A program made the translations under genes and the position numbers. Below are positions 30,080-41,753 of a DNA stretch of 64,000 bases, piece after piece; the first letter of the stretch is position 1, and each line of letters opens with the position of its first letter. Source of the stretch: Holtermannia corniformis (Eukaryota > Basidiomycota > Tremellomycetes > Holtermanniales); contig BCIJ01000015.1 in NCBI GenBank assembly GCA_001599935.1, positions 114,917 through 178,916 on the forward strand. Reading direction: 5' to 3'. The notes below the pieces were generated by a model that saw only the letters and a program-made list of their open reading frames with translations, ran no database searches and was not told the origin of the DNA.

Positions 30080-32350
30080 ATGCCGCATCTTGTAGAAGCA
30101 ATCGCAGGCCGTCAAGGCAGACCGTTCCATACTCTGGAAGTCTTTCCGCCGAAAACCCAGCAAGGTTTTGTCAACCTCTTGGACCGAGTCAAGCGCCTCG
30201 CATCAGCGCCGTTGCCTGAACCACTGGCCGTCTCGGTCACATGGGGTGCCGGGGGGTCGACGGCGGATCGGAGCCTGGAGCTGGTGGAGCAGATTGCGGG
30301 GATGGGAGTCGAGGTGATCCTGCATCTGACATGTACGAACATGCCCAAGGAAAAGGTCGATGCAGCGCTCGAGGTGGGTCACTGTCGAGCTTGCCTCTGA
30401 CAGTCCGATGCTGATGGCGCCGCTGCAGAAATGCAAACAGCTCGGAATCCACAACATCCTCGCCTTGCGCGGCGACGCACCCCGCTCCGAGGAATACGCC
30501 CTGTCCCCACCGACCACGCCCGACTTCTTCCAGCACGCCGACGATCTCGTACGGTACATCCGGGCCGAGTACGGCTCGACATTCTGCATCGGTGTAGCTG
30601 GCTACCCAACGCCTCACCCAGACTCACCCTCGGCCGCGGTCGATATCCAGTATCTCAAGCAAAAGTGTGATGCTGGCGCCAACTTTATCATCACCCAGCT
30701 GTTCTACGACGTCGAGGGCTTTCTCGAATGGGTGTCGACTTGTCGCGAGGCCGGTGGGTATTTTGGTGATCACTGCGGGAGTGACTAACTGCGCTACAGG
30801 CATCACACAACCCATCATCCCAGGGATCATGCCGATCCAAAACTATGCTTCGTTCCGCCGGTTGACCAACCTCTGCAAATGCCCTATCCCACCTAATATT
30901 CTTGACGAACTAGAGCCAATCAAGGTGAGTCGAGTGCAGTTGCCACGCTCATGAGCTGACCCGTCAGTCGGACGATGCAGCCGTGAAGCGCTACGGTGCT
31001 CAGCTAGCGACCAAGTTTGTCCGCCAATTGCTCGATTCCTCTCTCGTCCAAGGTGTCCACTTTTGTACCCTCAACCTCGAGAAATCTGTCCGGGCAGTGC
31101 TCGACAACCTGAACTGGACGACGCACACTCCCGTCCACCTTAGTCCCGGCCATCGGCACAACCAGCTCATCTCGCCCGACGCCGATGGGTTCCCCGTCTC
31201 GGCCGGCGGGAATGGCAGTGCGCCCGAATCCCTTCCGATCCGTGCAAACGGCAACTCGCAGGCGACTGCGTTCTCCCAGCTCTCAATCTCGCCGAGCGAC
31301 GCGAGCCAACTGGCGCAATGGGGGTTGACACACCATCAGTTGCCGCCGGCACCGCATCAGGGTCTTGGTGGGGCCGCGACGCCGCAGGGTGCAGCACAGG
31401 TCACGGGCGGCAACGTATCGGGCGGCGAAGACGCTTGGGACGAATACCCAAACGGTCGTTTCACCGACGTCCGTAGTCCGGCTTATGGTGAGATTGACGG
31501 CTGGGGATCCGGTCTCAAGACGACGGTGGGTGCAGTTGATCTATCGTATTGAGCTTGGAATGACGCCTTGGCAGCCCGCCCAAGCCCTAGCCGAATGGGG
31601 CACGCCCACAACGCCCACAGAGCTGTCTGACCTATTCACATCCTACCTCAACTCTGCGCCTGAAACGCCCACGACCCCGTTCTGCGACCTCCCTCTCTCG
31701 CCTGAATCGCAGACGATCCTCACACACCTGCTAGCCCTCAACAGCGCCTCGCGGCAATACTGGACTGTCGGGTCGCAACCTGCCGTCGACGCTGCGGCAA
31801 GCGAGGACCCCGTGCACGGGTTCGGGCCAAAGGGCGGATACGTGTTCCAAAAGGCTTTCGTAGAGTGTTTTGTGCGCCCGCAAGAGGTTGCAAAGATTGA
31901 CGAGGCTGTGACGAGGCGTGGAAGGGGCCAGATCAGCTTTTACGCCGGGAACAAGAAGGTGCGTTTGTATGCGGTGATTGGCGGGGCTAACGCGACGGCG
32001 CAGGGCGAGTTCAAGACCAACATGGACAAGGACGACGTGAACGCTGTCACCTGGGCCGTTTTCCCAGGCCAGGAGATTGTGCAATCGACTATCATTGAAG
32101 AGGTCTCGTTCCAGGCTTGGAAGGTTTGTTCACGTTCATCACACTGGGACGCGACTGACCGACCGCGCAGGAGGAAGCGTTCGAGATCTGGTCCGAGTGG
32201 GCGGTCCTGTACCCGCGCACCTCGCCCGCGCGCGAGCTGCTGCAATCGATCGCCGACGACTGGTGGCTCGTGAGCCTGATCCACCACGATTACAAGGACC
32301 AACAAGCGCTGTGGCGGTTCCTGCTCGACGAGCCCAACGGCACAGTGTAG
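30080..32350 (+). CDS. MET13: Methylenetetrahydrofolate reductase
   Basis: Exons 30080-30373, 30429-30753, 30800-30924, 30968-31525, 31575-31958, 32004-32123 and 32171-32350 give 661 residues, the usual size of eukaryotic MTHFR. The N-terminal TIM barrel shows FHTLEVFPPKT, VSVTWGAGGST, LHLTCTNMPKEK, NILALRGDAPR and FIITQLFYD, which bind FAD and methylene-THF. A linker with NGRFTDVRSPAYGE leads to the SAM-binding C-terminal domain (TVGSQPAVDA, FGPKGGYVFQKAFVE, DDVNAVTWAVFPGQEI). The enzyme makes 5-methyl-THF for methionine synthesis. It could equally be the MET12-type paralogue. The intron 31959-32003 is 45 nt, in frame and stop-free; family alignment says it is removed (GNKK|GEFKTN). Confidence 0.95.
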
Positions 32351-32397
32351 TTTGTACCCGATCCCATGCAAACATACATACAACGTGCTGGTCTACG

Positions 32398-33054
32398 CTA
32401 GTCGCTCTCGGATCCACTGCCGTTCCCGCCCGCGCGCATCTCTTGCTCGGCCGCGTTCAGGCTCGCGACGAGGTCGACTTGGTTGTTTGGGTTGGCGGCC
32501 TTTTTCATCGCCTGCAGCCGTTGACCTGTGGATGGATCAGTAGTGTAGCGTAGCCTAGAGCACAGTGGCAACGGACGGAACAGGGTCGCAATGCTCTCAT
32601 TCGTCTTGCGTTCCAGTTTGGCCATGCGCAGCGTCATGTCGCGCTTGAGGTCCCAATTAGCGCGTTTCGGCGCAATGTTGAGTAGATCCTGTACCGTGTC
32701 AGCACTGCCACGCAGCACAGCGCACAGTGCAGCGCACCAGTTCCTCTTTACGCTTCTCCTCGTCTTCAGCGATAATCTTCTCTGTCAGTCCGTGGACCGC
32801 GGCCTCGACCGTATCCTCGGCCTCGTCCCCGTCTTCTCCCACGCGTACCCGTTTGCGCATCTGTCGTGTCTCGGGGTCAAAGTTGCGCTGTTTGAACACG
32901 AGGGTTGAGCTGGTGTGTGTGAGTGGCCCGACTGCAGCAAAGAGGGATGGACTGACGCTGCGCCGGCACCATCCTCGCCTGCTTCTTTACGTTTCCTCAG
33001 TGCGATCAGGCGTTCCTTGCGCTGTGAGGCTGTCGATGCCAAGTTGGAGTCCAT
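32398..33054 (-). CDS. cwf18: Spliceosomal protein CCDC12/Cwf18
   Basis: Four exons (33054-32957, 32909-32738, 32688-32577, 32525-32398) give 169 residues. The N-terminal helix QRKERLIALRKRKE, the STLVFKQRNFDPET segment and the C-terminal block NIAPKRANWDLKRDMTLRM followed by KLERKTNESIATL match CCDC12/Cwf18. This is a small coiled-coil component of the NineTeen-related complex in the activated spliceosome. The third junction gives ATLFRQRLQAM. The tail is Asn/Ser/Glu-rich. It is convergent with MTHFR (47 bp) and divergent from the complex I gene (183 bp between ATGs). Confidence 0.88.
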
Positions 33055-33237
33055 GGTCTGGTGCTGGTGCTGTGGAACTCGACCGCTGGTACGCTGGCTC
33101 TGTCTCGCTCTCTCACACTAAAGTTGACTGCCAAACCCCACCCGGCGTCGGCGTTTTGTAAAACTCCGCTAACCCCGTCAGTCTCGTCCTGTTAGACCAC
33201 CACCTTATGAGCTATCCTCTTGGCCAGCTCACGCACC

Positions 33238-33881
33238 ATGCCGCTCAAGCAGACAGAGACGGCGTACCCTCTGATCGACTCGGACCCGCACGCAGCCAGG
33301 GTCGTCCGCTACTTTCGGCCTAGCGACTATGCCGTCTGGGGCGCTGCGACCGTGGCCGGTCCGACCGGGTTGTACTTGTACGGTCAGTCTGCACCTGGCA
33401 ATCTCGGTCTAAGACTGACAACCGGGTAGAAAAGGTCGATCCAACACGGTACAAGCATGGTATCCGGTCATCTCTCCGCCTGATGGGCTTTCTCGGGTTC
33501 TGCGGCGGTTTCCTGTTGGCTTACCAGCAATCGACCTGTGCGTCTGCCACCAGCGCGCTCGCGCATGCTGACACGGCCCACACAGTCCGGTTCTACGGGT
33601 GGAAGGAGAACGCAGCAGAGGTCGCCAAGGACCAAGCAGAGCTCTCTGCCCGCGCGGCCGCCGGCAAACCGCTGTACGGCGAGACCGACCTGCCAGAATA
33701 CATTCAAGGCGTCGCGAACCGCAACTCTGCGTTCAGTCAACTCAAGCTGCAGACGATCCCTTGGTACGTGATCGGCTCGCATGAAAGAAGGGCTGATAAA
33801 GATAGGTTCAACTTGGTCAACCACAATCACCACGGGGTGGATCCGGCAAAGTATGGGTCGACGGCACCGAGCCAGCCTTGA
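33238..33881 (+). CDS. NADH:ubiquinone oxidoreductase (complex I) ~21 kDa fungal subunit
   Basis: Exons 33238-33382, 33430-33537, 33586-33763 and 33806-33881 give 168 residues. The N-terminal domain (YPLIDSDPHAARVVRYFRPSDY, GPTGLYLYEK) and a single hydrophobic segment (LRLMGFLGFCGGFLLAYQ) match PF10785. The C-terminal part (FRFYGWKENAAEV, LPEYIQGVANRNSAFSQLK, WFNLVNHNHHGVD) matches PF12853. This is an accessory inner-membrane subunit found in fungal complex I. Its presence implies the organism respires through a proton-pumping complex I. Exon sums are exact and all junctions keep family residues. Confidence 0.9.
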
Positions 33882-34012
33882 TGACGAGCGTCAGACATGC
33901 AGCCATGTATCGACCAGAGACAGACTGCTGATCGTGCAAAAGGCGTAATGACATTCGGTAAAGCTAAACGTGACAGGGTACTGCAAATCTCAACAAGGCG
34001 CTCGGCGCTAGC

Positions 34013-34857
34013 TCAGATGGCCAACAAGCCGCCCACGAGGCCGAACAAGGCCAACGCGGCGCCCAACCCAACACTGGACCAATCAGTCGACCCCATCCCA
34101 ACCGTGCCCCGCGCACGAACTGCGCCACCCGACTGGGATGCAGCCGCGCGTGCAGACGAGTCAGCGGCGGCAACGGCCGAGTTTGCAGCCGATTGGAACG
34201 TTGAATAATCTGCAATCCTGTGCAGTGTCAGTTGAGCGCCAACGCAGGCGTCGATCCGACGCACGACCCAGCTGGCACAGACGCCGTCGCACTCGTGATC
34301 GTCGTAAACGACGGTTCCCATTTCGTGCTCGTCACTTGACCGTCGGCGAGTGTGACGGGGACTGTGGTGTGTGAGCGCTAGGATGGCGTTGGGCACGGAG
34401 CCGTGACGTACACCAGTATTCAGGCGTGGTACAGCCATCGCCTGTGAGTTCGTTGCACGTTCCAGCGGGCTGTCCGACGGGCCCCTGGGGTGTGCTGTCA
34501 TGGTATCAACCAGCTCGAGCGGTGGAATGATCCGCTACCACCTACTTTTGCGTCGTCTTTGCAGCTCGCGTGCTGGTGCTGCTACTGCTGCTGGTGATGT
34601 CCTCACCGGCACCAATCGTGGACCTGGGAGCCTATCAGCCCAGCCAAGGCAACGCGAACAGACTGACAGCGTACGGTAAACGGTATCGCCATCGGCATCA
34701 ATCGTAGGCGTGACCACGACCGTGTTGCCATCCTGCCATGATCAGTCAGGGGGTGAAAGGAGTCGAGGCCACGCACGTCGTCAATGACCGTCTGGCGCTG
34801 GGCTTGGACTGCGGCTGCGGCTGCGGCAACGGCGAGGACGACAAGGGTAGCACGCAT
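34013..34857 (-). CDS. Small secreted, Ser/Thr-rich cell-surface protein, probably GPI-anchored
   Basis: Six exons (34857-34777, 34732-34668, 34623-34546, 34494-34412, 34361-34268, 34217-34013) give 201 residues. A clear signal peptide (MRATLVVLAVAAAAAAVQA) is followed by QTVIDDDGNTVVV, a motif seen in many fungal secreted Ser/Thr-rich proteins. The middle has SSSSSTSTR and two cysteines (GTCNELTGDGC), then FPVTLADGQVTSTKWEPSFTT. The C-terminus ends in a hydrophobic stretch (VGLGAALALFGLVGGLLAI) typical of a GPI signal. The molecular function is unknown; a wall or plasma-membrane protein is inferred. Confidence 0.75.
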
Positions 34858-35331
34858 CGTGGTGGTCAAAGTGTAGAGATGATCACAACATTCCCTTGCG
34901 GCTTGCGCCCCGGTCCCGGCTACAGTAGGGGTTCAACGCCGATCTGACACTGCCTTGGATCGGCATCGGCAGCTATTTTGACATGGCCAGGGATAGGCTG
35001 GTGGACTCGTTTGCGAACAAGAGATGCATGACGCTCTAGGTGATGGTACTGTGAACCGGGTGGACTGAACGGCAGTCGTGTGGGGAGGGACGGCGAAAGG
35101 GGTCAGGCGGTCGATACTCGGCATCCTTTCCTGTTCGTCCTCGCCGCACGAACGCATAGAGCGTCTACATGAATACATGGGCTTGGTATGCTCGGTAGTG
35201 AGCGAGGCCGTACAGGATCCTAGCATAGCCATCAAGAAAGCGCATACACCATCGGCCACCAGCGTGAAATGCTTCCGTCGACGCAAAACGATGCTCTCCT
35301 CAACCGTCTATCCTCTGCGTTCAACACCAAC
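34858..35331. promoter_or_regulatory. Divergent promoter region, surface protein / mitochondrial bL36
   Basis: These 474 bp separate two divergent start codons. An in-frame ATG at 35269 could extend bL36m by 21 residues. No further gene or repeat is evident. Confidence 0.4.
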
Positions 35332-35704
35332 ATGTCCCTCCTGTTCCGCACCCTTCGCACTCCACCCATCCGTACCCTCGCACCCGCCACGCTCTCGCAG
35401 ATCCGATGCTGCTCCCACCACGCCGCAAGCTCGATCGCTCGGTTCTCGCCTAGTCTGCTCGCGCGCGCAATGGGCCAGATCCGGGGCATGAAGGTTCGGA
35501 GCAGTATCAAAAAGTTTTGTGATGGCTGCTCGGTCGTCCGTCGGTACGTTTCTTTGCTCGTCGGTCGGGTCAGGCGGCTGACGCAAGGACAGCAAGGGGC
35601 ATTTGTACATTGTTTGCTCCAAAGATCCCAAGCACAAGCAGGTTCGTCCGACGTCTTGTGTCAACTGTTAAGAGCTGACGCCTGGCTCGCAGCGTCAAGG
35701 CTAA
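35332..35704 (+). CDS. RTC6: Mitochondrial large-subunit ribosomal protein bL36m
   Basis: Exons 35332-35543, 35593-35641 and 35693-35704 give 90 residues. A ~47-residue Arg/Ser-rich leader (MSLLFRTLRTPPIRT) is a mitochondrial targeting peptide. The mature part reads MKVRSSIKKFCDGCSVVRRK, then GHLYIVCSKDPKHKQRQG, the bacterial-type L36 zinc ribbon with Cys, Cys, Cys and His ligands. It stabilises the peptidyl-transferase region of the mitoribosome. The final exon is only 12 nt (Arg-Gln-Gly-stop). An upstream in-frame ATG (35269) is possible but would bury the presequence. Confidence 0.93.
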
Positions 35705-35745
35705 ACCTGAGAGGGACCATTGTACGATAGATGACATGCCGCGCT

Positions 35746-36843
35746 TCACTCGCCCTGCAACTCGCGATACGTCGTCTCCTGCCTCACGCCCATATTCTTC
35801 GGCACGTCGAGTCCCATCAGTTTCCGGCGCCCAATCTCGTCGCGCTCGTGCTGCAGCTGCCGCAGTTCTCTCAGCTGCGCATTCGTCAACACGGACTCTT
35901 CCTTTGGCGCCTTGTGCAGCCCAGACTTGTGTGCGCGCAGGTCGGCCAACGGGTCGTACGCTCCTTGGTTGTCGTTGGCCGCTTGGTACCCGGCTCCGGA
36001 GCGGATCATGTCCATCTTGATCTCGTACTTGCGCATGTCGTAGTACTGTCCTGGTCAGCGCCACTCGATCGCCCGAGCGCTCACACCTTTTCGTGCGGCA
36101 ACGTCGCTGCCGTCGTTAGCTACGACTCTGACCGCCGCCGGGCAACCAACCAGTGTTGTAGTCCTCGACAAAGGTCATAAACTCGTTGCGCGTCTTGTCC
36201 TTTGTCACCGTCTCGGGGTTCACCCGGCGTTCTTCAACGAGCCAAGCTCGAAACTCTTGGTCTTTGCTCGACAAGCTGCAGGCGCCTCAACACGGTTTGA
36301 ACGCTCACAGAGCTGACCTACTCTGACTCGGAGATGAGACCGTATTTGCCCCACTGAGCGGTCGACGCCGCCGTCTTGCTTGCTTTCTGCGCCCGTTGCA
36401 GCTCAGTACCCGTCGCGACCCTCGAGTCCTCGGCCCACCTTTTCCTTCTTACGTCGCTTCTTCTCCTTGCGCCTCTTGCGCTCCTGCAGTCAGCCGTCTC
36501 AGCCAATGCGCCCCCTGACTGGACCCCAGCTGACCTCCTTATCCCGTCGTTTCTCCTTGTCTCGCCGTCTTCGCCTCCGTCGATCCTCGGAGTCCTCGGG
36601 ATCATCACTAGCACTGCTATCGCTCTCGCTGTCTGACCTCGATCGCGATCGTCGTCTTTGGTCTGGATCACGCTGACGACGTGATGGCGAGCGAGAACGA
36701 TCCCTAGACTCGGTCAGCGAGGTGGATAGCTGCTGGCAGTGTGGGCCGCACCGTCGTCCATCGCGCTCTCGGTCTCGATCTCGGTAGCGATCTTGTTCAC
36801 GGTCACGTCGGCCATCTGGGGAGATTGACCGTCGAGAGGACAT
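35746..36843 (-). CDS. RS-rich nuclear protein with SCI1-like C-terminal domain
   Basis: The start MSSRRSISPDGRR (36843) opens an Arg/Ser/Asp/Glu-rich region with RSRSPSRRQRD and RRRSRSRSDSESDS repeats, typical of splicing-associated proteins. A Lys/Arg/Glu coiled stretch follows, then AQWGKYGLISESE, LSSKDQEFRAWLVEERRVNPET, EFMTFVEDYNT and ATLPHEKYYDM. This order (GKYG - EFxxWL - FxxFxEDxNTAT - KYY) is that of the plant style cell-cycle inhibitor 1 family and its fungal/animal relatives, nuclear proteins of poorly known function. It ends with a coiled segment before the stop at 35746. It lies tail-to-tail with bL36m (41 bp). Confidence 0.72.
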
Positions 36844-37109
36844 GCTGGATGGGTGCTGGTATCGATAGAGGCCATGATCGTCTTGCTCGGTCCTTTATAC
36901 CGTGGATCACACACAGACGTCGTCCAAGCTGTCTTGCTCGCGATTTGCTTTATACAATCTCATACAAGGACAAAGTGAGCGGGAAGAAGCAGAGGTGAAT
37001 CAACCGACGCCGGGTCCCATCCTTTGCCGGGTCAGAGCAAAGTGACAGTGCTCACGGTGCCAACACCACCTCATCTCCTCATCTCGACTTTCAACACTCG
37101 CTACCCAGC

Positions 37110-39476
37110 ATGCGCGCAAACGCTCTCAGCGTGCTCGCTCTAACTGCCTTGTTCTCGACAACTCGGCAATCGGTCCAAGCTGCTAACGATGGCTCGGCCG
37201 AGGGGCTGATCCAGCTCACCGACGACAACTTTAAGAGCAGCACGGCAAGAGGCGTGTGGTCAGTACAGCTCACCAACGGGCATTCAGTGATCGCTCGCTG
37301 ATGTAGGACAGGATGGTAGAGCACTACAGCCCTAAATGTGTGTTCAACATCACGCACACCGGCTGACGATCCCAGGTCCTCATTGCCGGACATTTGCACC
37401 GACATGGGAAAAGCTGGCAGCGGATAACAAGCATCTAGAGGGCTTGACGGGGTTCCATATGGCCCAGGTCAACTGCTTGGCGCAGGGAGGTGGGTCGGAC
37501 TGGCGCTGGGCGTCAAAGGATAGGGCTGAGTAGTAGACCTGTGTACGGCCAACGAGATCAAGTTCTGTGAGTACTCTGTGATACGCCTTGTGAACTTTGC
37601 TGACACGCTATAGATCCACAGATCAAAGTGTAAGCCGACGACCCCATCCATCTACGAGCCCTGATCGCGGTCTAGGTGGCAGGACGGCGAGATGGTGACG
37701 ACGTACAACGGCGATCGATCATACGACGACCTCTCGAGCACAATCGACACCCTCTCTACAACCTATGCTCGATCTCTCGTCCTGTCCGCGAGCTCGGCAG
37801 AAGACTCTCGAGCAGAGCAGGTCCCGAACCCAGATGGCGTCGTGTTGCAACTCAACCCCGAGACGTTTGAGCAATTGGTGATGAACGAGGAGACGGCGTT
37901 CATCGAATTCTTTGCGCCCTGGTGTGGCCAGTGGGTTGCGTGAGCTGCATTCGAGCCAGGTGCTAATGTGCTGATAGCTGCAAGAAGCTGGCACCGAGTG
38001 CGTACCGTGTTGCCATGCCATAGAGTCGTGGCTGAGCCGCACAGCGTGGGCAAGCTTGGCCCAAGAGCTAAAGGGCAAGACGACGGTCGCGTCCGTCGAC
38101 TGCGAAATGTACAGTGCGCTCTGCCGAAAGGAGGGCATCCCGGGCTATCCAACCTTGCACCTGTACGTCCCATCGCCATGCTCTCGATAGACGCTGAGGT
38201 CTCAGATACCATCATGGCACACGAAAGCCGTATACGGGCTCTCGCAAGCTTGAGCGCATGGTCGAGTTTGGCGCTTCGGCGTCGACGGCCGACTCGTGAG
38301 TCGCATCACAGACGAGCAAGCTGACACTGCAGGCCGCGGTTGAGGCCGATCCTCAAGGAAGACTTTGAGGGCGTTGTCAAAAAGGACGACGTCGTCTTTG
38401 TCTATCTGCAGACGTTTGCTTCGACCAAAGCGGATCTGGTCGGTCAAACTCGAGTGCTAGCCGGGTGATGCTCACAAACGGCAGGCGGCCGTCGACGCGG
38501 CGCTCAAACCTCTGCTCAACTCTGTGCCGTCGTATATCTCTCGTGATCCCAGCCTCCTCACTTCCCTCTCGGTCGTGCCAGGCCCGTCATCCCTTCTGCT
38601 CGTGTTCAAAGACCACAACACACGACCGGTAGCAACCCTCCCGTTCAGCTCGACCTCTGATCCGTCCCCCTCCCAAGTCCACGCCTGGGTCCAGAAACAC
38701 CGGCTCGCAACCGTGTCCGAGCTCACAGCGGCCAACTACGAAGAGATCATGAAGTCTGAAACGGGCGCTCTCGTAGTCCTCGCCGCGCTCAAATCGGGCC
38801 CAGACGGCGACAAGGACCGGGACACGTTCAAACAGGTGGCACGCGCTTGGGCGCGCGGAGGTCGAAACTTTGCGCAACCAGTCTGGTTCTTGTGGATCGA
38901 TGGCGAAAAGTGGAAAAAGTTTTTGAAGCAGTCTTATGGGTCCGTCTGTCGGCTCTATCAGATTCGCGCTGAAGCGTACAGGATCAACTCGAAGACACTG
39001 CCGGCCGTCGTCGTCGTTGACCCTCCTGTACGTTTGGCGCGGACTCGGTGTCGGTCGCTCACGAATCCAGCCCAACGAATACTACGACACGACGCTCGAA
39101 AAGACAAAGCTGTCGTTTCAAGGCCAAAGCATCTTTTCCACACTCGAAGGCGTCTACCAGCACTTTTTGCGGCCGAAAAAGGTCGAGACCACGTTGGAGT
39201 GGGGATCTCGGGTCCGTCGCTGCGTCTTGTCGACAGTCTAGCTGACACGGTGCAGACGGCCACGCTCTCGCTCATCAGCCTAGGGGTATGTCTGCGATTC
39301 GAGAGGTAGGACCGAGCTGATACCGTCAGCAATGGAGCGTCGCGCACCCCGTTGTCGCCTTGACGACGCTGATCGGCAGCATTGTGCTCTTTGTCTACAT
39401 GCTCCAGCGCTGCATGGCTAGAGACCAGCAGTATCGCGAGACGCACGGTGAAAAGGGAGCTTCACGACTCGATTGA
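37110..39476 (+). CDS. Transmembrane protein disulfide isomerase with two thioredoxin active sites
   Basis: The signal peptide (MRANALSVLALTALFS) is followed by domain 1, where splicing gives HYSPKCPHCRTFAPTWEKL (active site CPHC). Domain 2 has [20 protein letters not shown] (CGHC, completed across an intron at ~37,930) and GIPGYPTLHL. Two more thioredoxin-like regions without active-site cysteines follow (38.3-39.2 kb). A C-terminal membrane segment (VALTTLIGSIVLFVYML) ends in a basic cytosolic tail (stop 39474-39476). The layout resembles TMX/Eps1-type ER membrane oxidoreductases. Around ten short introns are present; those after 38.2 kb are approximate. The gene is tail-to-tail with MDM10, with only 18 bp between stops. 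Confidence 0.85.
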
Positions 39477-39494
39477 TCGCATGGCATCTCGTGT

Positions 39495-41164
39495 CTACCC
39501 TGAGAAATACTGCACTTCGAGGCCGACGGTCCGGATCGGTCGTGAGCGGCTGACGAGGTCCGAGATGACGCCGACCGAGACGAGGCAGTTGCGGATACGT
39601 GATTCGTACAGGAGGGCTAGAGACTGGTCGTGCTGGCGTCAGCGGCAGCGGCGCGTAGAGTCTACCACGCTCACCCAATCCCCGGTCACTCTGGCTTTCA
39701 GGACCCCATCGCGGTCTTGGCCTCTGGCTGGCGCCAGCGGAGCGTGCGGCACAGGCAGCAGCTCGCCTTCAGGTCGTAACGAGACTGCAAGCGGCGGCTC
39801 TGACGGTTCTTGAGCTCGGATCGCGAGCGGCGCCTCCGAGTCTAGATGGCGCTTACCGCGCCGTCTGCCAATCCACCATTCACCGCCAATGGTCAGATCG
39901 CTCTCGTAGCTGTACACATTGACGCCGAACCGGCTCGAGATGGCGACCGTTGGTGACACTTGGGCCGAATAGGCCGAGGACAGGAAGCCGATCAGGGGGT
40001 TGTAGAGCAGTGTGAGCGTCGTAGGCGGGGAGACGGTCTGGGCAGACGACGTCGAGAGACTTGGTGGGATGGTTGTGAACCGCAAGCCGGTCGAGACTGT
40101 GCACTGTGAGCTAACTTTCCAGAGTCGAGTCCGAGTGCGCACTTCCCAAACTGCGCTGCTTTCTGGAAAAGTAGACTTCGCCGCCGGCAGAGAACCGGCC
40201 TCGAAGTCCGCCCTCCATCGCCTCTTCCTCGTCGATCCGCTTGCCCTCTGTACCCGCTTTCAGGTGGTCAGACAACCGATCGGCTACCTCGTGATAGCCA
40301 AAGTTGTACATTCCACGAACGCCAAACATTTCGTCTTGCGCTGAGAACGTGTATTCGCCCGACCATTGACCGGTGTCGTGCTGGAGGCTGACGAGGACGT
40401 TGCCTGGTGGAGCTTGGGATGCGGTTGGTGTTGGTTGTGATGTGTTGTTGGCGGGGGGAGAGTGCGGTGGCCGGGTGGGTGTTGGTGCTGCTGGTTGGTG
40501 GAGAAAGGCGACGTGCGCTTGGACGGTTGGAGTCAGCCGGGTCGTTGCGAGCCCAGAGAGGTGGAGCGAGGGCAGGTGGAGTCGAGAGTAGAGCAGATAG
40601 TCTATCCACGGTGAGCTCTAGCCCTCGAGCCATGCCATCTGCATACCTCGACCCTCGACGCGCTTGCCAGCGAGCCAGACCTCTTGCTTGGCGACAGGCC
40701 TTCGAGGCAGAGGATGCACCTGGAAGCGATCGACAATCTTCTTGAAGCCGCGAGATTGAGTTGGGAGGATCTCGAGCGTAGCCGTCAGTCTCTCGCAAAC
40801 TCGGACTCGAGTCGACACACCCCGACGAGCGGCTCTGAGCAGGTAATGTACGACAGGCTGCCGTTGAGCTGCGGCAGGGCATCGAGTGCGTACGACGTGT
40901 AGAAGATGGGTGTAGGCGAGTTGGCCAGCTGAAGGCTGAGCGATCTAGGGATGGGAAAGTCTCTGTAGCTCATCAACACGGTCTGCACGCTCACAACGGC
41001 CATCGATAGCTCACAGGAGAGCTGGACGACGCTGTCAGCACGATCCGTATCCACCGCGGCCACTCACACGTCGAGGACCGGGTGAGGTTGCTGTACAGGT
41101 TGTCCTCGTTCCACCCTATCGAGTCGTAGTATGCTCGCAAGAGCAGCGTAGAGAAGTTGAGCAT
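39495..41164 (-). CDS. MDM10: Mitochondrial distribution and morphology protein Mdm10
   Basis: The protein starts [20 protein letters not shown], then [11 protein letters not shown] (start 41164), the highly conserved Mdm10 N-terminus. The middle has [17 protein letters not shown] beta strands. The later part contains [18 protein letters not shown], then [20 protein letters not shown], the core of the family. The last exon restores [20 protein letters not shown] and ends in a beta-signal-like [10 protein letters not shown] at 39495. Mdm10 is a 19-stranded outer-membrane barrel of the ERMES ER-mitochondria tether and the SAM complex. Intron positions between 40.1 and 41.1 kb are approximate. 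Confidence 0.88.
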
Positions 41165-41753
41165 CCTCGGCCATCAACGACGACGGTGCTCGGCCGCGAG
41201 TCGTGTCAGACGATCGCGTTTGCGCAACGTCGAGCACGACGACCGCTAGCTAGCAGCCTGGCGTCTTGCGAGCAGCTGTATGCACTGTTTGGTCGATTGA
41301 ACGAGTTGCAAACCCGGATGGACAGTGGTGATGAGTGATCGTAGAGCACCATCACGAGCGTGTCACCAACAACATCCATCTCGGTCACTGCACACATTGT
41401 TCCAACATCAACACGCAGCTGCCAAGGAGGTGCAGGAGACGGCAGGGGGAACTGCACAAGGCGCCTCGACTGCGGTTCTCAGCGTTGGCACCGTGCAAGT
41501 CGCCGTGTGCGTGCTGGTCACCACCGTGCCGACGTCTGCTCGGATTGACAGCCTACAACATCAACCACTGCTCTGTTCGCTTGCTTGCCCAGGCCATAGA
41601 GATCACAAGCAGATCTACAGCACTCTATCAAGCTCTCAAAGCCTATCAGCCATCTATGGATCGCCAGCGTGACACATAACTCGTCTGCGCACGCCTGGTA
41701 CGGTCCTGTTCTGCTTCACCTCTGCCCTACTTGACGCTGCTGTAGCCCTCGCA
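41165..41753. promoter_or_regulatory. Divergent promoter region, MDM10 / RhoGEF
   Basis: These 589 bp separate two divergent start codons. Short frames exist on both strands but none is conserved by eye. No TATA box or repeat stands out. Confidence 0.4.

Noticed and set aside
34005..34030. tRNA gene suggested by GCTAGCTCAGATGG (A-box-like)
   Set aside because: There is no B box or cloverleaf downstream and the stretch lies within the coding end of the secreted protein gene.
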